64,000 bases of DNA from Kurthia populi (GCF_042686175.1 NZ_JBHUOR010000023.1:62001-126000), one strand, 5' to 3'. Positions 1 through 8,844 are shown, numbered from the stretch's first letter. Numbers and translations are program-made. The notes: generated by a model from the sequence alone, not told the origin.

Positions 1-357
1 GTTCGTATGACACATATTCCAACAGGCGTTGTTGTTGCAATGCAAGATGAACGTTCACAACTTAAAAACCGTGAAAAAGCGATGAAAATCCTTCGCGCAC
101 GTGTTTACGATAAATTACAACAAGAAGAACAATCAAAATACGATGCAGAACGTAAATCAGCTGTTGGTACAGGTGACCGTTCAGAACGTATTCGTACGTA
201 CAACTATCCACAAAACCGCGTAACGGATCACCGTATCGGATTAACAATCCAAAAATTAGACCAAATTATTGACGGTAAACTAGATGACGTTATCGATGCA
301 TTAATTATGGAAGAACAAGCTAAAAAATTGGATGCTCTAAATGAACAACGATTCTAA
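1..357 (+). CDS. prfA: Peptide chain release factor 1 (RF1), C-terminal part
   Basis: The reading frame is open from the first base (Val-Arg before the first Met), so the gene starts outside the window. RF1 recognises UAA and UAG stop codons in the ribosomal A site and triggers peptide release. The visible 118 residues match the segment just after the catalytic GGQ loop (ITHIPTGVVV-like, then QLKNREKAM) and the C-terminal tail with RTYNYPQNRVTDHR and the final helix. The GGQ motif itself is upstream of the window. The stop overlaps the start of prmC by 17 bases, which fits translational coupling with the methylase that modifies this protein. Confidence 0.97.
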   Translation, partial: VRMTHIPTGVVVAMQDERSQLKNREKAMKILRARVYDKLQQEEQSKYDAERKSAVGTGDRSERIRTYNYPQNRVTDHRIGLTIQKLDQIIDGKLDDVIDALIMEEQAKKLDALNEQRF

Positions 358-1204
358 GCGAGTTTTTGAGGCCCTTGATTGGGCTTCTTCTATTTTAGAG
401 GAAGCAAATTGTGAGACGCGTGTCGGTCAGCTGCTGATGCAGTATGTGTTGGATGTGGATTATACGCATTTAGTGATGGCGATGCAAGATGAGGTAGCGA
501 CGGCTGACCTTCAAAAATTTGAAGAGGCTGTGCATACACATATTGGTGGTATGCCTGTACAGTACATTACACATCATGAGGAATTTTACGGTCGTTCATT
601 TTATGTCGATGAAAATGTCTTAATTCCACGTCCGGAAACGGAGGAGCTTGTTCATTATTCATTGCAGCGTATGCGTAAATTATTTGGTCATGATGATATT
701 CAGGTGGCAGATATCGGCACAGGCAGTGGTGCGATTGCGATTTCAATGAAGAAAGAATGTGCGAAGCTTCATGTGACAGCAACGGATATTTCAGCGGCAG
801 CACTAGCGGTAGCGAAGCGTAACGCTGAGGCACTAGAGGCGGATATTCAGTTTCTAGAAGGGGATTTAACGGCGCCGATTGCACATCAAAAATGGGATGT
901 TGTATTGTCGAATCCACCTTATATCGCACAGTCAGAAGTGGCTGTCATGGATGATTCCGTCATTAAGCATGAGCCACATACTGCATTATTTGCAGAGGAA
1001 GATGGATTGATTTTATATCGTAAGCTAGCAGAGAATCTACCAGCACTGATGAATCGACCTGGACTAATTGGCGTTGAGATTGGCTATCTACAAGGGAATG
1101 CAGTAGCCGGCTTCTTCCGTCAGCATGTTGAACATGCAAAAGTCGAAGTTGTGAAAGATATGTTTGGGCAGGACCGTATGGTATTTTGCGAATTAACTAA
1201 GTAA
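341..1204 (+). CDS. prmC: Release factor glutamine N5-methyltransferase
   Basis: PrmC (HemK) methylates the glutamine of the GGQ motif in RF1 and RF2 using S-adenosylmethionine. The 287-residue product has the usual N-terminal helical recognition domain, a SAM-binding glycine loop (DIGTGSGAIAI, about residues 124-134) and the diagnostic NPPY motif at 191-194, preceded by the expected VVLS strand. Length is normal for the family. It overlaps prfA by 17 bases. In spore-forming Bacillaceae the next gene is usually spoIIR; here ywlC follows after only 16 bases. Confidence 0.96.
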   Translation: MNNDSKRVFEALDWASSILEEANCETRVGQLLMQYVLDVDYTHLVMAMQDEVATADLQKFEEAVHTHIGGMPVQYITHHEEFYGRSFYVDENVLIPRPETEELVHYSLQRMRKLFGHDDIQVADIGTGSGAIAISMKKECAKLHVTATDISAAALAVAKRNAEALEADIQFLEGDLTAPIAHQKWDVVLSNPPYIAQSEVAVMDDSVIKHEPHTALFAEEDGLILYRKLAENLPALMNRPGLIGVEIGYLQGNAVAGFFRQHVEHAKVEVVKDMFGQDRMVFCELTK

Positions 1205-1220
1205 GTGAGGAATCAACAAC

Positions 1221-2246
1221 ATGGAAACGAAACGAGTAATCGTAGATGGCGTAACAGAAGACCCTGCTTTTGACGAGGCAGTGGCGTTATTAAAAGCAGG
1301 CGAGGTTGTCGCATTTCCAACCGAGACCGTGTATGGCCTTGGTGGTATTGCGACGAATGATGCGGCCGTAACCGCAATTTATGCTGCGAAGGGTCGTCCG
1401 TCGGATAATCCGCTAATCGTGCATATTGGCGCCTTTGACCAACTGGAGCGTTATGTTGATAACATTTCAGAAAAGGCGAAAAAATGTATGGATGCATTTT
1501 GGCCGGGTCCATTAACGGTCATTTGTCATGTGAAGCCTGGTGCGCTATCTGAAAAAGTAACAGCTGGTCTTGATACAGTAGGCATTCGTATGCCAAATCA
1601 TCCTGTTGCCTTACGATTATTACGACAATTGGATGAACCAGTGGCTGCGCCAAGTGCCAACACAAGTGGGAAACCAAGTCCGACCGAGGGCGTTCATGTT
1701 GAGGAAGACTTAACAGGTCGCATTCCACTGATTTTAGATGGCGGTGCGACAGGCATTGGTGTGGAATCAACGGTTATCGATTTAACACTTAATCCCCCAA
1801 CGATTTTACGTCCGGGCGGTATTACGAAAGAAATGTTCGAAGCGGTCATTGGCCCCGTCAATGAGCCAACGCATATCGAGCAAAAAGCCGGTGCCCCTAA
1901 AGCGCCAGGTATGAAATATACCCATTACGCGCCAGATGCACCTGTGCTTTTAATCGATAACGATGAAGTAGCAGTAAAAGAGGCACTAGCAGCGCTTCAT
2001 GCGGACGGCAAAAAGGTAGCACTCCTTGCACCCGACCATTTTGGAAAACTTGAAGCGGATTGGTTCTTCACATTCGGTGATGGGACACATGAGCAGATGG
2101 CGGCCCATTTATATGATGCACTGCGCGCGTGTAATGCGACCAATGCTGATGTCGTTTTAGCGACGGTAACGGATAAAAATGATATGGGTTCAGCGATTAT
2201 GAACCGTCTTGAAAAATCAGCAGGCGGTCATTGGTACGAAGGCTAA
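1221..2246 (+). CDS. ywlC: Threonylcarbamoyl-AMP synthase (Sua5/YwlC type)
   Basis: The enzyme makes threonylcarbamoyl-AMP from threonine, bicarbonate and ATP for the t6A modification at position 37 of ANN-decoding tRNAs. The N-terminal YrdC domain (about 15-205) shows PTETVYGLG (33-41), KGRPSDNPL (57-65) and SANTSGKPSPT (145-155). A C-terminal Sua5 domain (about 235-341) follows a proline/glycine-rich linker, giving 341 residues, the normal Sua5 length rather than the short TsaC form. It lies 16 bases downstream of prmC, probably in the same transcript, and is followed by an intrinsic terminator. Confidence 0.95.
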   Translation: METKRVIVDGVTEDPAFDEAVALLKAGEVVAFPTETVYGLGGIATNDAAVTAIYAAKGRPSDNPLIVHIGAFDQLERYVDNISEKAKKCMDAFWPGPLTVICHVKPGALSEKVTAGLDTVGIRMPNHPVALRLLRQLDEPVAAPSANTSGKPSPTEGVHVEEDLTGRIPLILDGGATGIGVESTVIDLTLNPPTILRPGGITKEMFEAVIGPVNEPTHIEQKAGAPKAPGMKYTHYAPDAPVLLIDNDEVAVKEALAALHADGKKVALLAPDHFGKLEADWFFTFGDGTHEQMAAHLYDALRACNATNADVVLATVTDKNDMGSAIMNRLEKSAGGHWYEG

Positions 2247-2271
2247 CCCCTAGAATAGAAAAAGAGAGGTT

Positions 2272-2317
2272 TTGACAGTTGCCATTTCATATGCCTACTG
2301 TCAAGGCCTTTTTTTTG
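2272..2317 (+). terminator. Intrinsic terminator after ywlC
   Basis: Inverted repeat TTGACAGT / ACTGTCAA (2272-2279 and 2297-2304), then GGCC and a run of eight T. It closes the prfA-prmC-ywlC transcript. Confidence 0.75.
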
Positions 2318-2384
2318 TGATTTTTGACTTAAAATAGCTTATAATCAATGTAATTAGAACGATGAAAGAAAGGTGGAGAAGACA

Positions 2385-2816
2385 ATGAATATTTATTTCA
2401 TTTGTACGGGAAACACATGTCGAAGTCCGATGGCGGCCGCGATTTTAGCAGCCAAAAAATTAGAAGGTGTTGAAGTAAAATCAGCAGGAATTTACGCAAT
2501 GCCAGGAGGTGTGATGTCTACAGGTACGACACAAGTACTACAAGAGGAAAATATGTGGATGCCACACACAACATCAGCCGTTACGCCAGATGATTTAGCA
2601 TGGGCCGATTTAATTTTAACGATGACCGTATCACATAAAAATGGTCTTCTTCAAGCATATCCTCATGTAGCAGATAAAACGTTCTCACTGAAGGAATATG
2701 CGCTAGACCAAGACGGGGATGTAAGTGATCCTTACGGTGGTTCGACCGCAATTTATCGTGAAACATTTAAAGAGTTATCAAAGCTGATTGATGTGATCGT
2801 AGAAAAATGGCATTAG
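2385..2816 (+). CDS. ywlE: Low-molecular-weight protein arginine phosphatase (YwlE-like)
   Basis: LMW phosphatase-fold enzyme; the B. subtilis member at this locus removes phosphate from arginine residues marked by the McsB kinase. The P-loop CTGNTCRSPM is at residues 6-15, with the Thr after the Asn that YwlE-type arginine phosphatases carry. The catalytic acid motif DPYGGS is near the C-terminus. An in-frame GTG lies 12 bases upstream, but it falls inside the ribosome binding site AAAGGTGGAG, so the ATG is the better start. It is 12 bases before the chemoreceptor gene. Whether it acts on phosphoarginine or phosphotyrosine is inferred from synteny and the P-loop. Confidence 0.88.
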   Translation: MNIYFICTGNTCRSPMAAAILAAKKLEGVEVKSAGIYAMPGGVMSTGTTQVLQEENMWMPHTTSAVTPDDLAWADLILTMTVSHKNGLLQAYPHVADKTFSLKEYALDQDGDVSDPYGGSTAIYRETFKELSKLIDVIVEKWH

Positions 2817-2828
2817 AGGAGGAATTGT

Positions 2829-4112
2829 ATGGAAAGTCGTGTGAAGTTTGGTTTGCGGAAAAAATTGATTGTATTTGTGGTGGCGCTGGCCATCGTTACA
2901 TACAGCATTAGCTTTCTTTTCATTGAATATGTACAACCAATGTTTTTCCCGGAGACAAATCGAAAAGTATTTGAAATCGTTACATATGCACTTGGTATTA
3001 TTTGGTCAGGTATTTTAGCTGGGGTTTTAGGTGTTATTTTAGTGCGACCGCTTCAGCAACTAGAGGAAGTGGCGAATGCGGCCGCGCGTGGTGAAATTGG
3101 TCGTGATATTGATATTCCAAAAACGAATGACGAAATGGAATCCCTTGCGAAGGCTTTCCAAACGATGCTTGTCAATTTACGCTCAATGGTTGCGCGTATC
3201 GAGGATAATTTTGAAGCGACGAATACGAGCATGCAAAAATTATCATCAGGTACGCAGCAGGCGACGGCACAAACCGATGCTATCGCGAAAACGATTTCGG
3301 ATATTTCAATTGGTGCTGAGCAATCATCGAATGCGGTACAGTTTACAGCAAACTCATTAGAAAATGTACGCGATATTACGAACTCAGTGAGTGATTATGT
3401 GGATGTTTCACAATCAACTTCAAAATTAATGGTTAAAGAATTGACGGCTGCGACAGAGCAGATTAATTTACTCGTAGATGGTGTACAAAATATGGTCGAT
3501 AATAATCGTCAATCACTTGAAGAAATTTTACAGCTTGAGAAAAATGCGACGGAAATTGAACATATTATTCAGCTTGTGAGCTCAATTGCAGATCAGACAA
3601 ATTTACTTGCGCTAAATGCATCGATTGAAGCGGCACGTGCAGGGGAGCATGGGAAAGGCTTTGCGGTCGTTGCCGAGGAAGTACGAAAACTAGCGGATGG
3701 TAGCTCAGAAGCCGCGCATAATATTACGGATTTAATTCATAAAATGCAGGGTGATGTAAAAACGGTCGTTGCGTCGATGCATGAGCAGGTGACAACAACG
3801 GAAAAAGAGGTGGCACGTGTTGCCGCGACAACTGAGGCAGTAGATGGTATGACGACGATGATTCATGAGGTAGCGAAGTCGGTGACAGAGATTTCACATC
3901 TTGCAGATGAGCAGCGTAATATGCTTGAACAAACCACCGCACAGTCACAGGAAGTAGCAGCCATTGCGAAGCAAACGTCCGTCGGCACACAGGATGTTCA
4001 GCAGGCGACTGAAAAACAAGTAAAAGCGATTGATGACATGAATCGATTAATGGAAGATGTAAATTATCAAACTCGTGAGTTATATGAAGTCATAGCGAAG
4101 TTTCAACGCTAG
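2829..4112 (+). CDS. Methyl-accepting chemotaxis protein with minimal extracellular part
   Basis: Membrane chemoreceptor of 427 residues. A basic N-terminus leads into TM1 (about 12-32), then a loop of only about 15 residues (PMFFPETNRK region), TM2 (about 48-72), a HAMP domain (about 73-125) and a long coiled-coil signalling domain. The CheA/CheW hairpin tip is recognisable near 255-285 (ADQTNLLALNASIEAARAGEHGKGFAVVA in family terms). There is no room for a Cache or four-helix ligand domain, so it probably senses membrane state, an interior signal or a partner protein (inference). It shares an operon with ywlE; at this position B. subtilis has mntP and ywlE but no receptor. Confidence 0.9.
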   Translation: MESRVKFGLRKKLIVFVVALAIVTYSISFLFIEYVQPMFFPETNRKVFEIVTYALGIIWSGILAGVLGVILVRPLQQLEEVANAAARGEIGRDIDIPKTNDEMESLAKAFQTMLVNLRSMVARIEDNFEATNTSMQKLSSGTQQATAQTDAIAKTISDISIGAEQSSNAVQFTANSLENVRDITNSVSDYVDVSQSTSKLMVKELTAATEQINLLVDGVQNMVDNNRQSLEEILQLEKNATEIEHIIQLVSSIADQTNLLALNASIEAARAGEHGKGFAVVAEEVRKLADGSSEAAHNITDLIHKMQGDVKTVVASMHEQVTTTEKEVARVAATTEAVDGMTTMIHEVAKSVTEISHLADEQRNMLEQTTAQSQEVAAIAKQTSVGTQDVQQATEKQVKAIDDMNRLMEDVNYQTRELYEVIAKFQR

Positions 4113-4157
4113 TGAATGAAGTGCTCGTTTACGAACAAATTTAAGGCAGTCATGTAA

Positions 4158-4192
4158 GATGATTCTGTATTTGATACAGAATCATCTTTTTT
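4158..4192 (+). terminator. Intrinsic terminator after the chemoreceptor
   Basis: Long perfect stem GATGATTCTGTA / TACAGAATCATC with a short TTTGA loop, followed directly by a run of T. Confidence 0.88.
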
Positions 4193-4416
4193 AGGTTGTG
4201 CAACAATGAAATACTTGGTAAAATACGAATTATCCGAGTAGATTAATCTTTTAAATCGCTAATTTTATTTTAAAATACATATGTTCACTTATTTATGAAC
4301 TTAAATGTTCGCTTTTTAGCGAAAATTTATTCCTGAAATTCATCTCATAATGATGTTATTCTCTTGAAATAAGTGGTACACTGATTTTGACTAAGATTAA
4401 GAAATGAGGGATAACT
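4193..4416 (+). promoter_or_regulatory. Intergenic region with likely rpiB promoter
   Basis: AT-rich spacer before rpiB. It has two small inverted repeats (GTTCA/TGAAC near 4283-4300 and TTCGCT/AGCGAA near 4307-4324) and an extended -10 candidate TGGTACACT at 4374-4382, about 35 bases before the GTG start. No convincing -35 box was found, and no tRNA or riboswitch fold. Confidence 0.35.
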
Positions 4417-4860
4417 GTGAAAATTGCAATCGCATCTGATCACGGTGGTAACAACTTACGTAAAGAAATTAAAGGACTTTTAGACGCAAAAGGTTATGAA
4501 TATACTGACTTCGGTCCAAAAGAGGACGGCTCAGTCGATTATCCGGACTTCGCGATGCCAGTAGCAGAAGGCGTAGCGAGCGGCGAATTTGATAAAGGGA
4601 TCCTAATTTGTGGTACAGGTATCGGTATGTCAATTGCGGCGAACAAAGTAAAAGGCGTACGTTGTGCGTTAGTTCACGATACATTCTCAGCAAAAGCAAC
4701 ACGCTGTCATAATGATTCAAACGTTATCGCAATGGGTGAACGTGTTATCGGCGCTGGCCTAGCATTAGACATCGTTGATATTTGGTTAGCGACAGATTTT
4801 GAAGGCGGTCGTCACGAGCGTCGCGTAAGCAAAATCACAGAAATCGAAGCAAAAAACTAA
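4417..4860 (+). CDS. rpiB: Ribose-5-phosphate isomerase B
   Basis: RpiB/LacA/LacB-family enzyme that interconverts ribose 5-phosphate and ribulose 5-phosphate in the pentose phosphate pathway. The 147 residues begin MKIAIASDHGG and carry the active-site segment ICGTGIGMSIAANK with its catalytic Cys, then the HDTFSAKATRCHND region and a GERVIG segment, all typical. GTG start with GAGGG in front. Ribulose 5-phosphate is also the substrate of TarJ, encoded at 36.3 kb, so this enzyme may feed ribitol teichoic acid synthesis (inference). ywlG follows after 12 bases. Confidence 0.95.
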   Translation: MKIAIASDHGGNNLRKEIKGLLDAKGYEYTDFGPKEDGSVDYPDFAMPVAEGVASGEFDKGILICGTGIGMSIAANKVKGVRCALVHDTFSAKATRCHNDSNVIAMGERVIGAGLALDIVDIWLATDFEGGRHERRVSKITEIEAKN

Positions 4861-4872
4861 GAGGTGACAAGC

Positions 4873-5430
4873 ATGACGCTACAACAAATCGAAACCGAGC
4901 TTCAAACGTTACTCGATGAATTTGTAGAACAGGCACCACTTAAAAAAGGCCAACTGTTCGTCATCGGGTGTTCAACATCTGAAGTGAAAGGTGAAAAAAT
5001 TGGCACAGCGGGTGGCATGGAGATTGCAGAAGCATTATTCCGACCACTTCAAAACTTCGCAAATGAACAAGGTGTTTATTTAGCTTTTCAAGGCTGTGAG
5101 CATTTAAATCGTGCCATCACACTAGAGCGCGCGGCAGCCGAAAAATATGGTTATGAAGAAGTAGCAGTCGTTCCGGTGCGTAAAGCTGGGGGCTCGATGT
5201 CAACCTATGCATATCGTCATTTGGAAGATCCAGTTGTCGTTGAGGAAGTACAGGCACACGCAGGCATCGATATTGGGCAAACGCTCATCGGTATGCATTT
5301 AAAACGCGTGGCTGTTCCGATTCGTACATCGGTGAAAACAATTGGTGAGGCAGTTGTTACAGCAGCGAAAACACGTCCGAAATTAATCGGCGGTGAACGC
5401 GCAGTTTATACGTTAGAAACATCTGAATAG
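4873..5430 (+). CDS. ywlG: TIGR01440/UPF0340 family protein YwlG
   Basis: Conserved Firmicute protein of unknown biochemical function, almost always next to rpiB and glyA, as here. The product of about 185 residues has FVIGCSTSEVKGEKIGTAGG near the N-terminus and a central FQGCEHLNRA segment, both family hallmarks. No membrane segment or signal peptide. An in-frame GTG lies 9 bases upstream but belongs to the ribosome binding site GAGGTG, so the ATG is chosen. It is 44 bases upstream of glyA and probably co-transcribed with it. Confidence 0.87.
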   Translation: MTLQQIETELQTLLDEFVEQAPLKKGQLFVIGCSTSEVKGEKIGTAGGMEIAEALFRPLQNFANEQGVYLAFQGCEHLNRAITLERAAAEKYGYEEVAVVPVRKAGGSMSTYAYRHLEDPVVVEEVQAHAGIDIGQTLIGMHLKRVAVPIRTSVKTIGEAVVTAAKTRPKLIGGERAVYTLETSE

Positions 5431-5474
5431 GATGTTCATATAAATTAAAAAAGATTTTAGGGGGAAAAAGAGTA

Positions 5475-6728
5475 ATGGCAAAACTTGCAGCACAAGAAAA
5501 TTTAAAAGCACAAGATTCAGCAGTATTTGAAGCGATGGAAAAAGAGTTTGCGCGTCAACAAGCAAACATCGAATTAATCGCATCTGAAAACATCGTTTCA
5601 GCAGCAGTTATCGAAGCGCAAGGCTCAGTACTTACAAACAAATACGCAGAAGGTTATCCAGGTAAACGTTACTATGGTGGCTGCGAATTCGTTGATATCG
5701 TTGAAGATATTGCGCGCGATCGTGCAAAAGAATTATTCGGTGCAGAACATGTAAACGTACAACCACACTCTGGCGCACAAGCGAACATGGCTGTGTACTT
5801 CACTGTTTTAGAACCAGGCGATACAGTGCTTGGTATGAACCTTGCTCATGGTGGTCACTTAACACATGGTAGCCCAGTCAACTTCTCTGGCGTTCAATAC
5901 AACTTCGTTGAATACGGTGTAACAAAAGATACAAACGTAATCGATTATGAAGATGTACGTGCAAAAGCATTAGAGCACAAACCAAAATTAATCGTTGCAG
6001 GTGCTAGTGCATACCCTCGTCAAATCGACTTCGCAAAATTCCGCGAAATCGCGGATGAAGTAGGCGCATTATTCATGGTGGATATGGCGCATATCGCTGG
6101 TCTTGTAGCAGCAGGCCTTCATCCAAATCCAGTACCATATGCGGACTTCGTTACAACGACAACACATAAAACATTACGTGGTCCACGTGGTGGTATGATC
6201 TTAACTTCAGAAGAATGGGCTAAGAAAATTGATAAATCAATCTTCCCTGGTATCCAAGGTGGTCCATTAATGCACGTTATCGCTGGTAAAGCAGTTGCTT
6301 TCGGTGAAGCATTACAGCCTGAATTTAAAGAATACGCACAACAAGTGATCAACAATGCAAAAGCGCTAGGCGAAGCATTACAAGCTGAAGGTATCGACCT
6401 TGTTTCTGGTGGTACAGATAACCACTTACTTCTATTAGATGTACGCTCACTAAACCTAACTGGTAAAGTAGCCGAAGCCTTACTTGATGAAGTAAACATC
6501 ACAGCAAATAAAAATGGTATCCCATATGACCCTGAAAAACCATTCGTAACTTCAGGCGTACGTATCGGTACTCCAGCTATTACTTCTCGTGGCTTTGTAG
6601 AAGAGGATATGAAAGAAGTAGGCGCATTAATTGCGGCTGTTCTTAAAAATCCAGAAGATGCAGCTGTTAAAGAAGATGCGAAAGCACGCGTAAAAGTTTT
6701 AACAGATAAACACCCAATCTACGCTTAA
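5475..6728 (+). CDS. glyA: Serine hydroxymethyltransferase
   Basis: PLP enzyme converting serine and tetrahydrofolate to glycine and 5,10-methylene-THF, the main one-carbon source. The 417-residue product has the family signatures NIELIASEN, NKYAEGYPGKRYYGG, the PLP-lysine segment TTTTHKTLRGPRGG (Lys near 231) and GVRIGTPA near the C-terminus. Length and motifs are complete. Codon use is strongly biased to a few preferred codons, like the ATP synthase genes, suggesting high expression. The ribosome binding site AGGGGGA precedes the ATG. A large hairpin terminator follows. Confidence 0.97.
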   Translation: MAKLAAQENLKAQDSAVFEAMEKEFARQQANIELIASENIVSAAVIEAQGSVLTNKYAEGYPGKRYYGGCEFVDIVEDIARDRAKELFGAEHVNVQPHSGAQANMAVYFTVLEPGDTVLGMNLAHGGHLTHGSPVNFSGVQYNFVEYGVTKDTNVIDYEDVRAKALEHKPKLIVAGASAYPRQIDFAKFREIADEVGALFMVDMAHIAGLVAAGLHPNPVPYADFVTTTTHKTLRGPRGGMILTSEEWAKKIDKSIFPGIQGGPLMHVIAGKAVAFGEALQPEFKEYAQQVINNAKALGEALQAEGIDLVSGGTDNHLLLLDVRSLNLTGKVAEALLDEVNITANKNGIPYDPEKPFVTSGVRIGTPAITSRGFVEEDMKEVGALIAAVLKNPEDAAVKEDAKARVKVLTDKHPIYA

Positions 6729-6735
6729 TTATTAA

Positions 6736-6828
6736 AATGGACGATGATCTTTTCCAAAGGCCATGTTTGTACATGTTTTTTGGTGCGCTTTCTAATAGGG
6801 GAGTGCAAGGTCATGGTCCATTTTTTTA
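6736..6828 (+). terminator. Large-loop terminator after glyA
   Basis: Arms AATGGACGATGATC (6736-6749) and GGTCATGGTCCATT (6809-6822) pair with two mismatches and are followed by a seven-T run. The loop of about 60 bases is unusually long and holds a smaller hairpin (CATGTTTGTACATG, 6761-6774). Confidence 0.6.
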
Positions 6829-7032
6829 TTTTTCCGTGTTTAATTATTATTTTTTGTGAAATTATGAAGAGGGGAGAATAGAAGAGGATGCTAGAAAATA
6901 CTAGTTTCTTCTATATAATATATCTATTCTTGTAGTTTGTGGATTTTAATAGGACATTGGGCAGTATACAGCAACTTCAAAAAATATAGTTTCATTGGCA
7001 TAAAATTGATTTTCCATTGAAATGACATAAAA

Positions 7033-7055
7033 GAAAGCGCTTTTTCTGCTATAAT
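7033..7055 (+). promoter_or_regulatory. upp promoter with overlapping cre-like site
   Basis: An extended -10 box TGCTATAAT (7047-7055) lies about 35 bases before upp. Immediately upstream and partly overlapping is the palindromic core GAAAGCGCTTTTTC (7033-7046), which resembles the CcpA-binding cre consensus with a few mismatches. The rest of the gap 6829-7032 is AT-rich, with a weak inverted repeat near 6889-6918 and no recognisable gene. Confidence 0.4.
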
Positions 7056-7089
7056 AGATAAGATAATTATTTATAGGGAGTGTTTAACC

Positions 7090-7719
7090 TTGGGTAAAGT
7101 ATACGTCTTTGACCATCCATTAATTCAGCACAAATTAACTTTTATTCGTGACAAAAATACAGGTACGAAAGAATTCCGTGAACTAGTAGACGAAGTTGCT
7201 ACATTAATGGCATTTGAAATTACACGTGATATGCCGCTTGAAGAAGTGGAAACAGAAACACCAGTTGTAACAGCAAAAACAAAAGTTTTAGCTGGTAAAA
7301 AAATGGCAATCGTGCCAATCCTACGCGCAGGCTTAGGTATGGTAGATGGTATGTTAAAACTAATCCCAGCTGCAAAAGTAGCACATATTGGTTTATACCG
7401 TGACCCAGAAACATTACAACCAGTGGAATACTATGCAAAATTCCCAGCAGATATTGAAGAACGTGACTTCTACGTTGTTGACCCAATGTTAGCAACAGGT
7501 GGTTCTGCAATTGAAGCAATCAACTCACTTAAAAAACGCGGTGCGACAAGCATTAAATTCATGTGCCTAATCGCAGCTCCAGAAGGCGTAGAAGCACTTC
7601 AAAAAGCACACCCAGATGTTGATATTTACATCGCAGCAAAAGATGAAAAATTAAACGACCACGGCTACATCGTTCCTGGTTTAGGTGATGCAGGAGACCG
7701 TTTATTCGGTACTAAATAA
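7090..7719 (+). CDS. upp: Uracil phosphoribosyltransferase
   Basis: Salvage enzyme making UMP from uracil and PRPP. The 209-residue product contains MAIVPILRAGLGMVDGM, the PRPP-binding loop VVDPMLATGGSAIEAI (near 134-148) and the C-terminal HGYIVPGLGDAGDRLFGT uracil-binding segment. The start is TTG, with AGGGAG about 8 bases upstream; the next residues GKVYVFDHPL match the usual Upp N-terminus, so the TTG start is credible. mnaA follows after 18 bases, as in B. subtilis. Confidence 0.96.
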   Translation: MGKVYVFDHPLIQHKLTFIRDKNTGTKEFRELVDEVATLMAFEITRDMPLEEVETETPVVTAKTKVLAGKKMAIVPILRAGLGMVDGMLKLIPAAKVAHIGLYRDPETLQPVEYYAKFPADIEERDFYVVDPMLATGGSAIEAINSLKKRGATSIKFMCLIAAPEGVEALQKAHPDVDIYIAAKDEKLNDHGYIVPGLGDAGDRLFGTK

Positions 7720-7737
7720 TTAGAGGACGGTGTAGAA

Positions 7738-8844
7738 ATGTCGAAGTTGAAAGTCATGACAGTTTTTGGAACAAGACCGGAAGCCATTAAGATGGCCCCA
7801 CTCGTACTAGAACTGAAAAAGCACGAAGAAATCGAAACAATCGTGACGGTGACAGCACAGCATCGAGAAATGCTCGACCAAGTGCTTGAAACGTTTAAGA
7901 TTACACCAGATTATGATCTGAACATCATGAAAGCTCGTCAAACGCTAATCGATGTCACAACACGTGGCTTAGAGGGGCTAGATGCTGTAATGAAAGAAGC
8001 TCGTCCAGATATCGTGCTTGTACATGGAGATACATCAACGACATTTGTTGCAAGTCTTGCAGCATTTTACAATCAAATCCCAGTCGGGCATGTAGAAGCA
8101 GGACTTCGCACGGGCAATAAATATTCACCATACCCTGAGGAGATGAATCGTCAGCTCACAGGTGTCATGGCGGATATTCATTTTGCACCAACTGAACAAG
8201 CAAAAGAAAACTTACTTCGTGAGAATAAGCAGGAAGACGCAATCGTCGTTACAGGCAATACAGCCATCGATGCTTTAAAGACGACGGTCGACGATTCGTA
8301 CACGCATCCGATTTTAGAGAAGCTAGTAGGGGAGCGCATGATTTTACTGACAGCACATCGTCGTGAAAATCTTGGCGAACCGATGCGTCATATTTTCGGG
8401 GCGATTAAGCGCCTGCTTCAAGATCACGAGGATGTGGAAGTTGTGTATCCCATTCATCTGAACCCTGTCGTGCGAGAAATCGCAACAGACGTACTAGGGG
8501 GGGAGAGCAGAGTACACTTAATCGAACCACTTGATGTGTTCGACTTCCATAACTTTGCTGCTAAGTCCTTCATGATTATGACGGACTCTGGTGGTGTACA
8601 AGAAGAGGCACCTTCTCTAGGGAAGCCGGTACTCGTTTTACGAGATACGACGGAACGGCCAGAAGGGATCTCGGCAGGAACGCTGAAACTTGCGGGTACT
8701 GATGAGGAACAAATTTACCGATTAGCTACAGAATTGCTGACAGATGAGCAAGCCTATAAAAAAATGGCCCATGCCTCAAACCCATACGGGGATGGACATG
8801 CGTCAGAACGTATTGTAAAAGCGCTAATTACTTTCTTACAATAA
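7738..8844 (+). CDS. mnaA: UDP-N-acetylglucosamine 2-epimerase (non-hydrolysing)
   Basis: Interconverts UDP-GlcNAc and UDP-ManNAc; ManNAc is the second sugar of the wall teichoic acid linkage unit. The 368-residue product starts VMTVFGTRPEAIKMAPL and carries VHGDTST, HVEAGLRTGN, TAHRREN, the DSGGVQEEAPSLGKPVLVLR active-site segment and TERPE, all family hallmarks. It sits between upp and the atp operon as in B. subtilis. In function it belongs with the teichoic acid genes at 35-51 kb. Confidence 0.95.
   Translation: MSKLKVMTVFGTRPEAIKMAPLVLELKKHEEIETIVTVTAQHREMLDQVLETFKITPDYDLNIMKARQTLIDVTTRGLEGLDAVMKEARPDIVLVHGDTSTTFVASLAAFYNQIPVGHVEAGLRTGNKYSPYPEEMNRQLTGVMADIHFAPTEQAKENLLRENKQEDAIVVTGNTAIDALKTTVDDSYTHPILEKLVGERMILLTAHRRENLGEPMRHIFGAIKRLLQDHEDVEVVYPIHLNPVVREIATDVLGGESRVHLIEPLDVFDFHNFAAKSFMIMTDSGGVQEEAPSLGKPVLVLRDTTERPEGISAGTLKLAGTDEEQIYRLATELLTDEQAYKKMAHASNPYGDGHASERIVKALITFLQ

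Noticed and set aside
5431..5474. Riboswitch before glyA
   Set aside because: The gap to ywlG is only 44 bases, too short for a glycine or SAM riboswitch.
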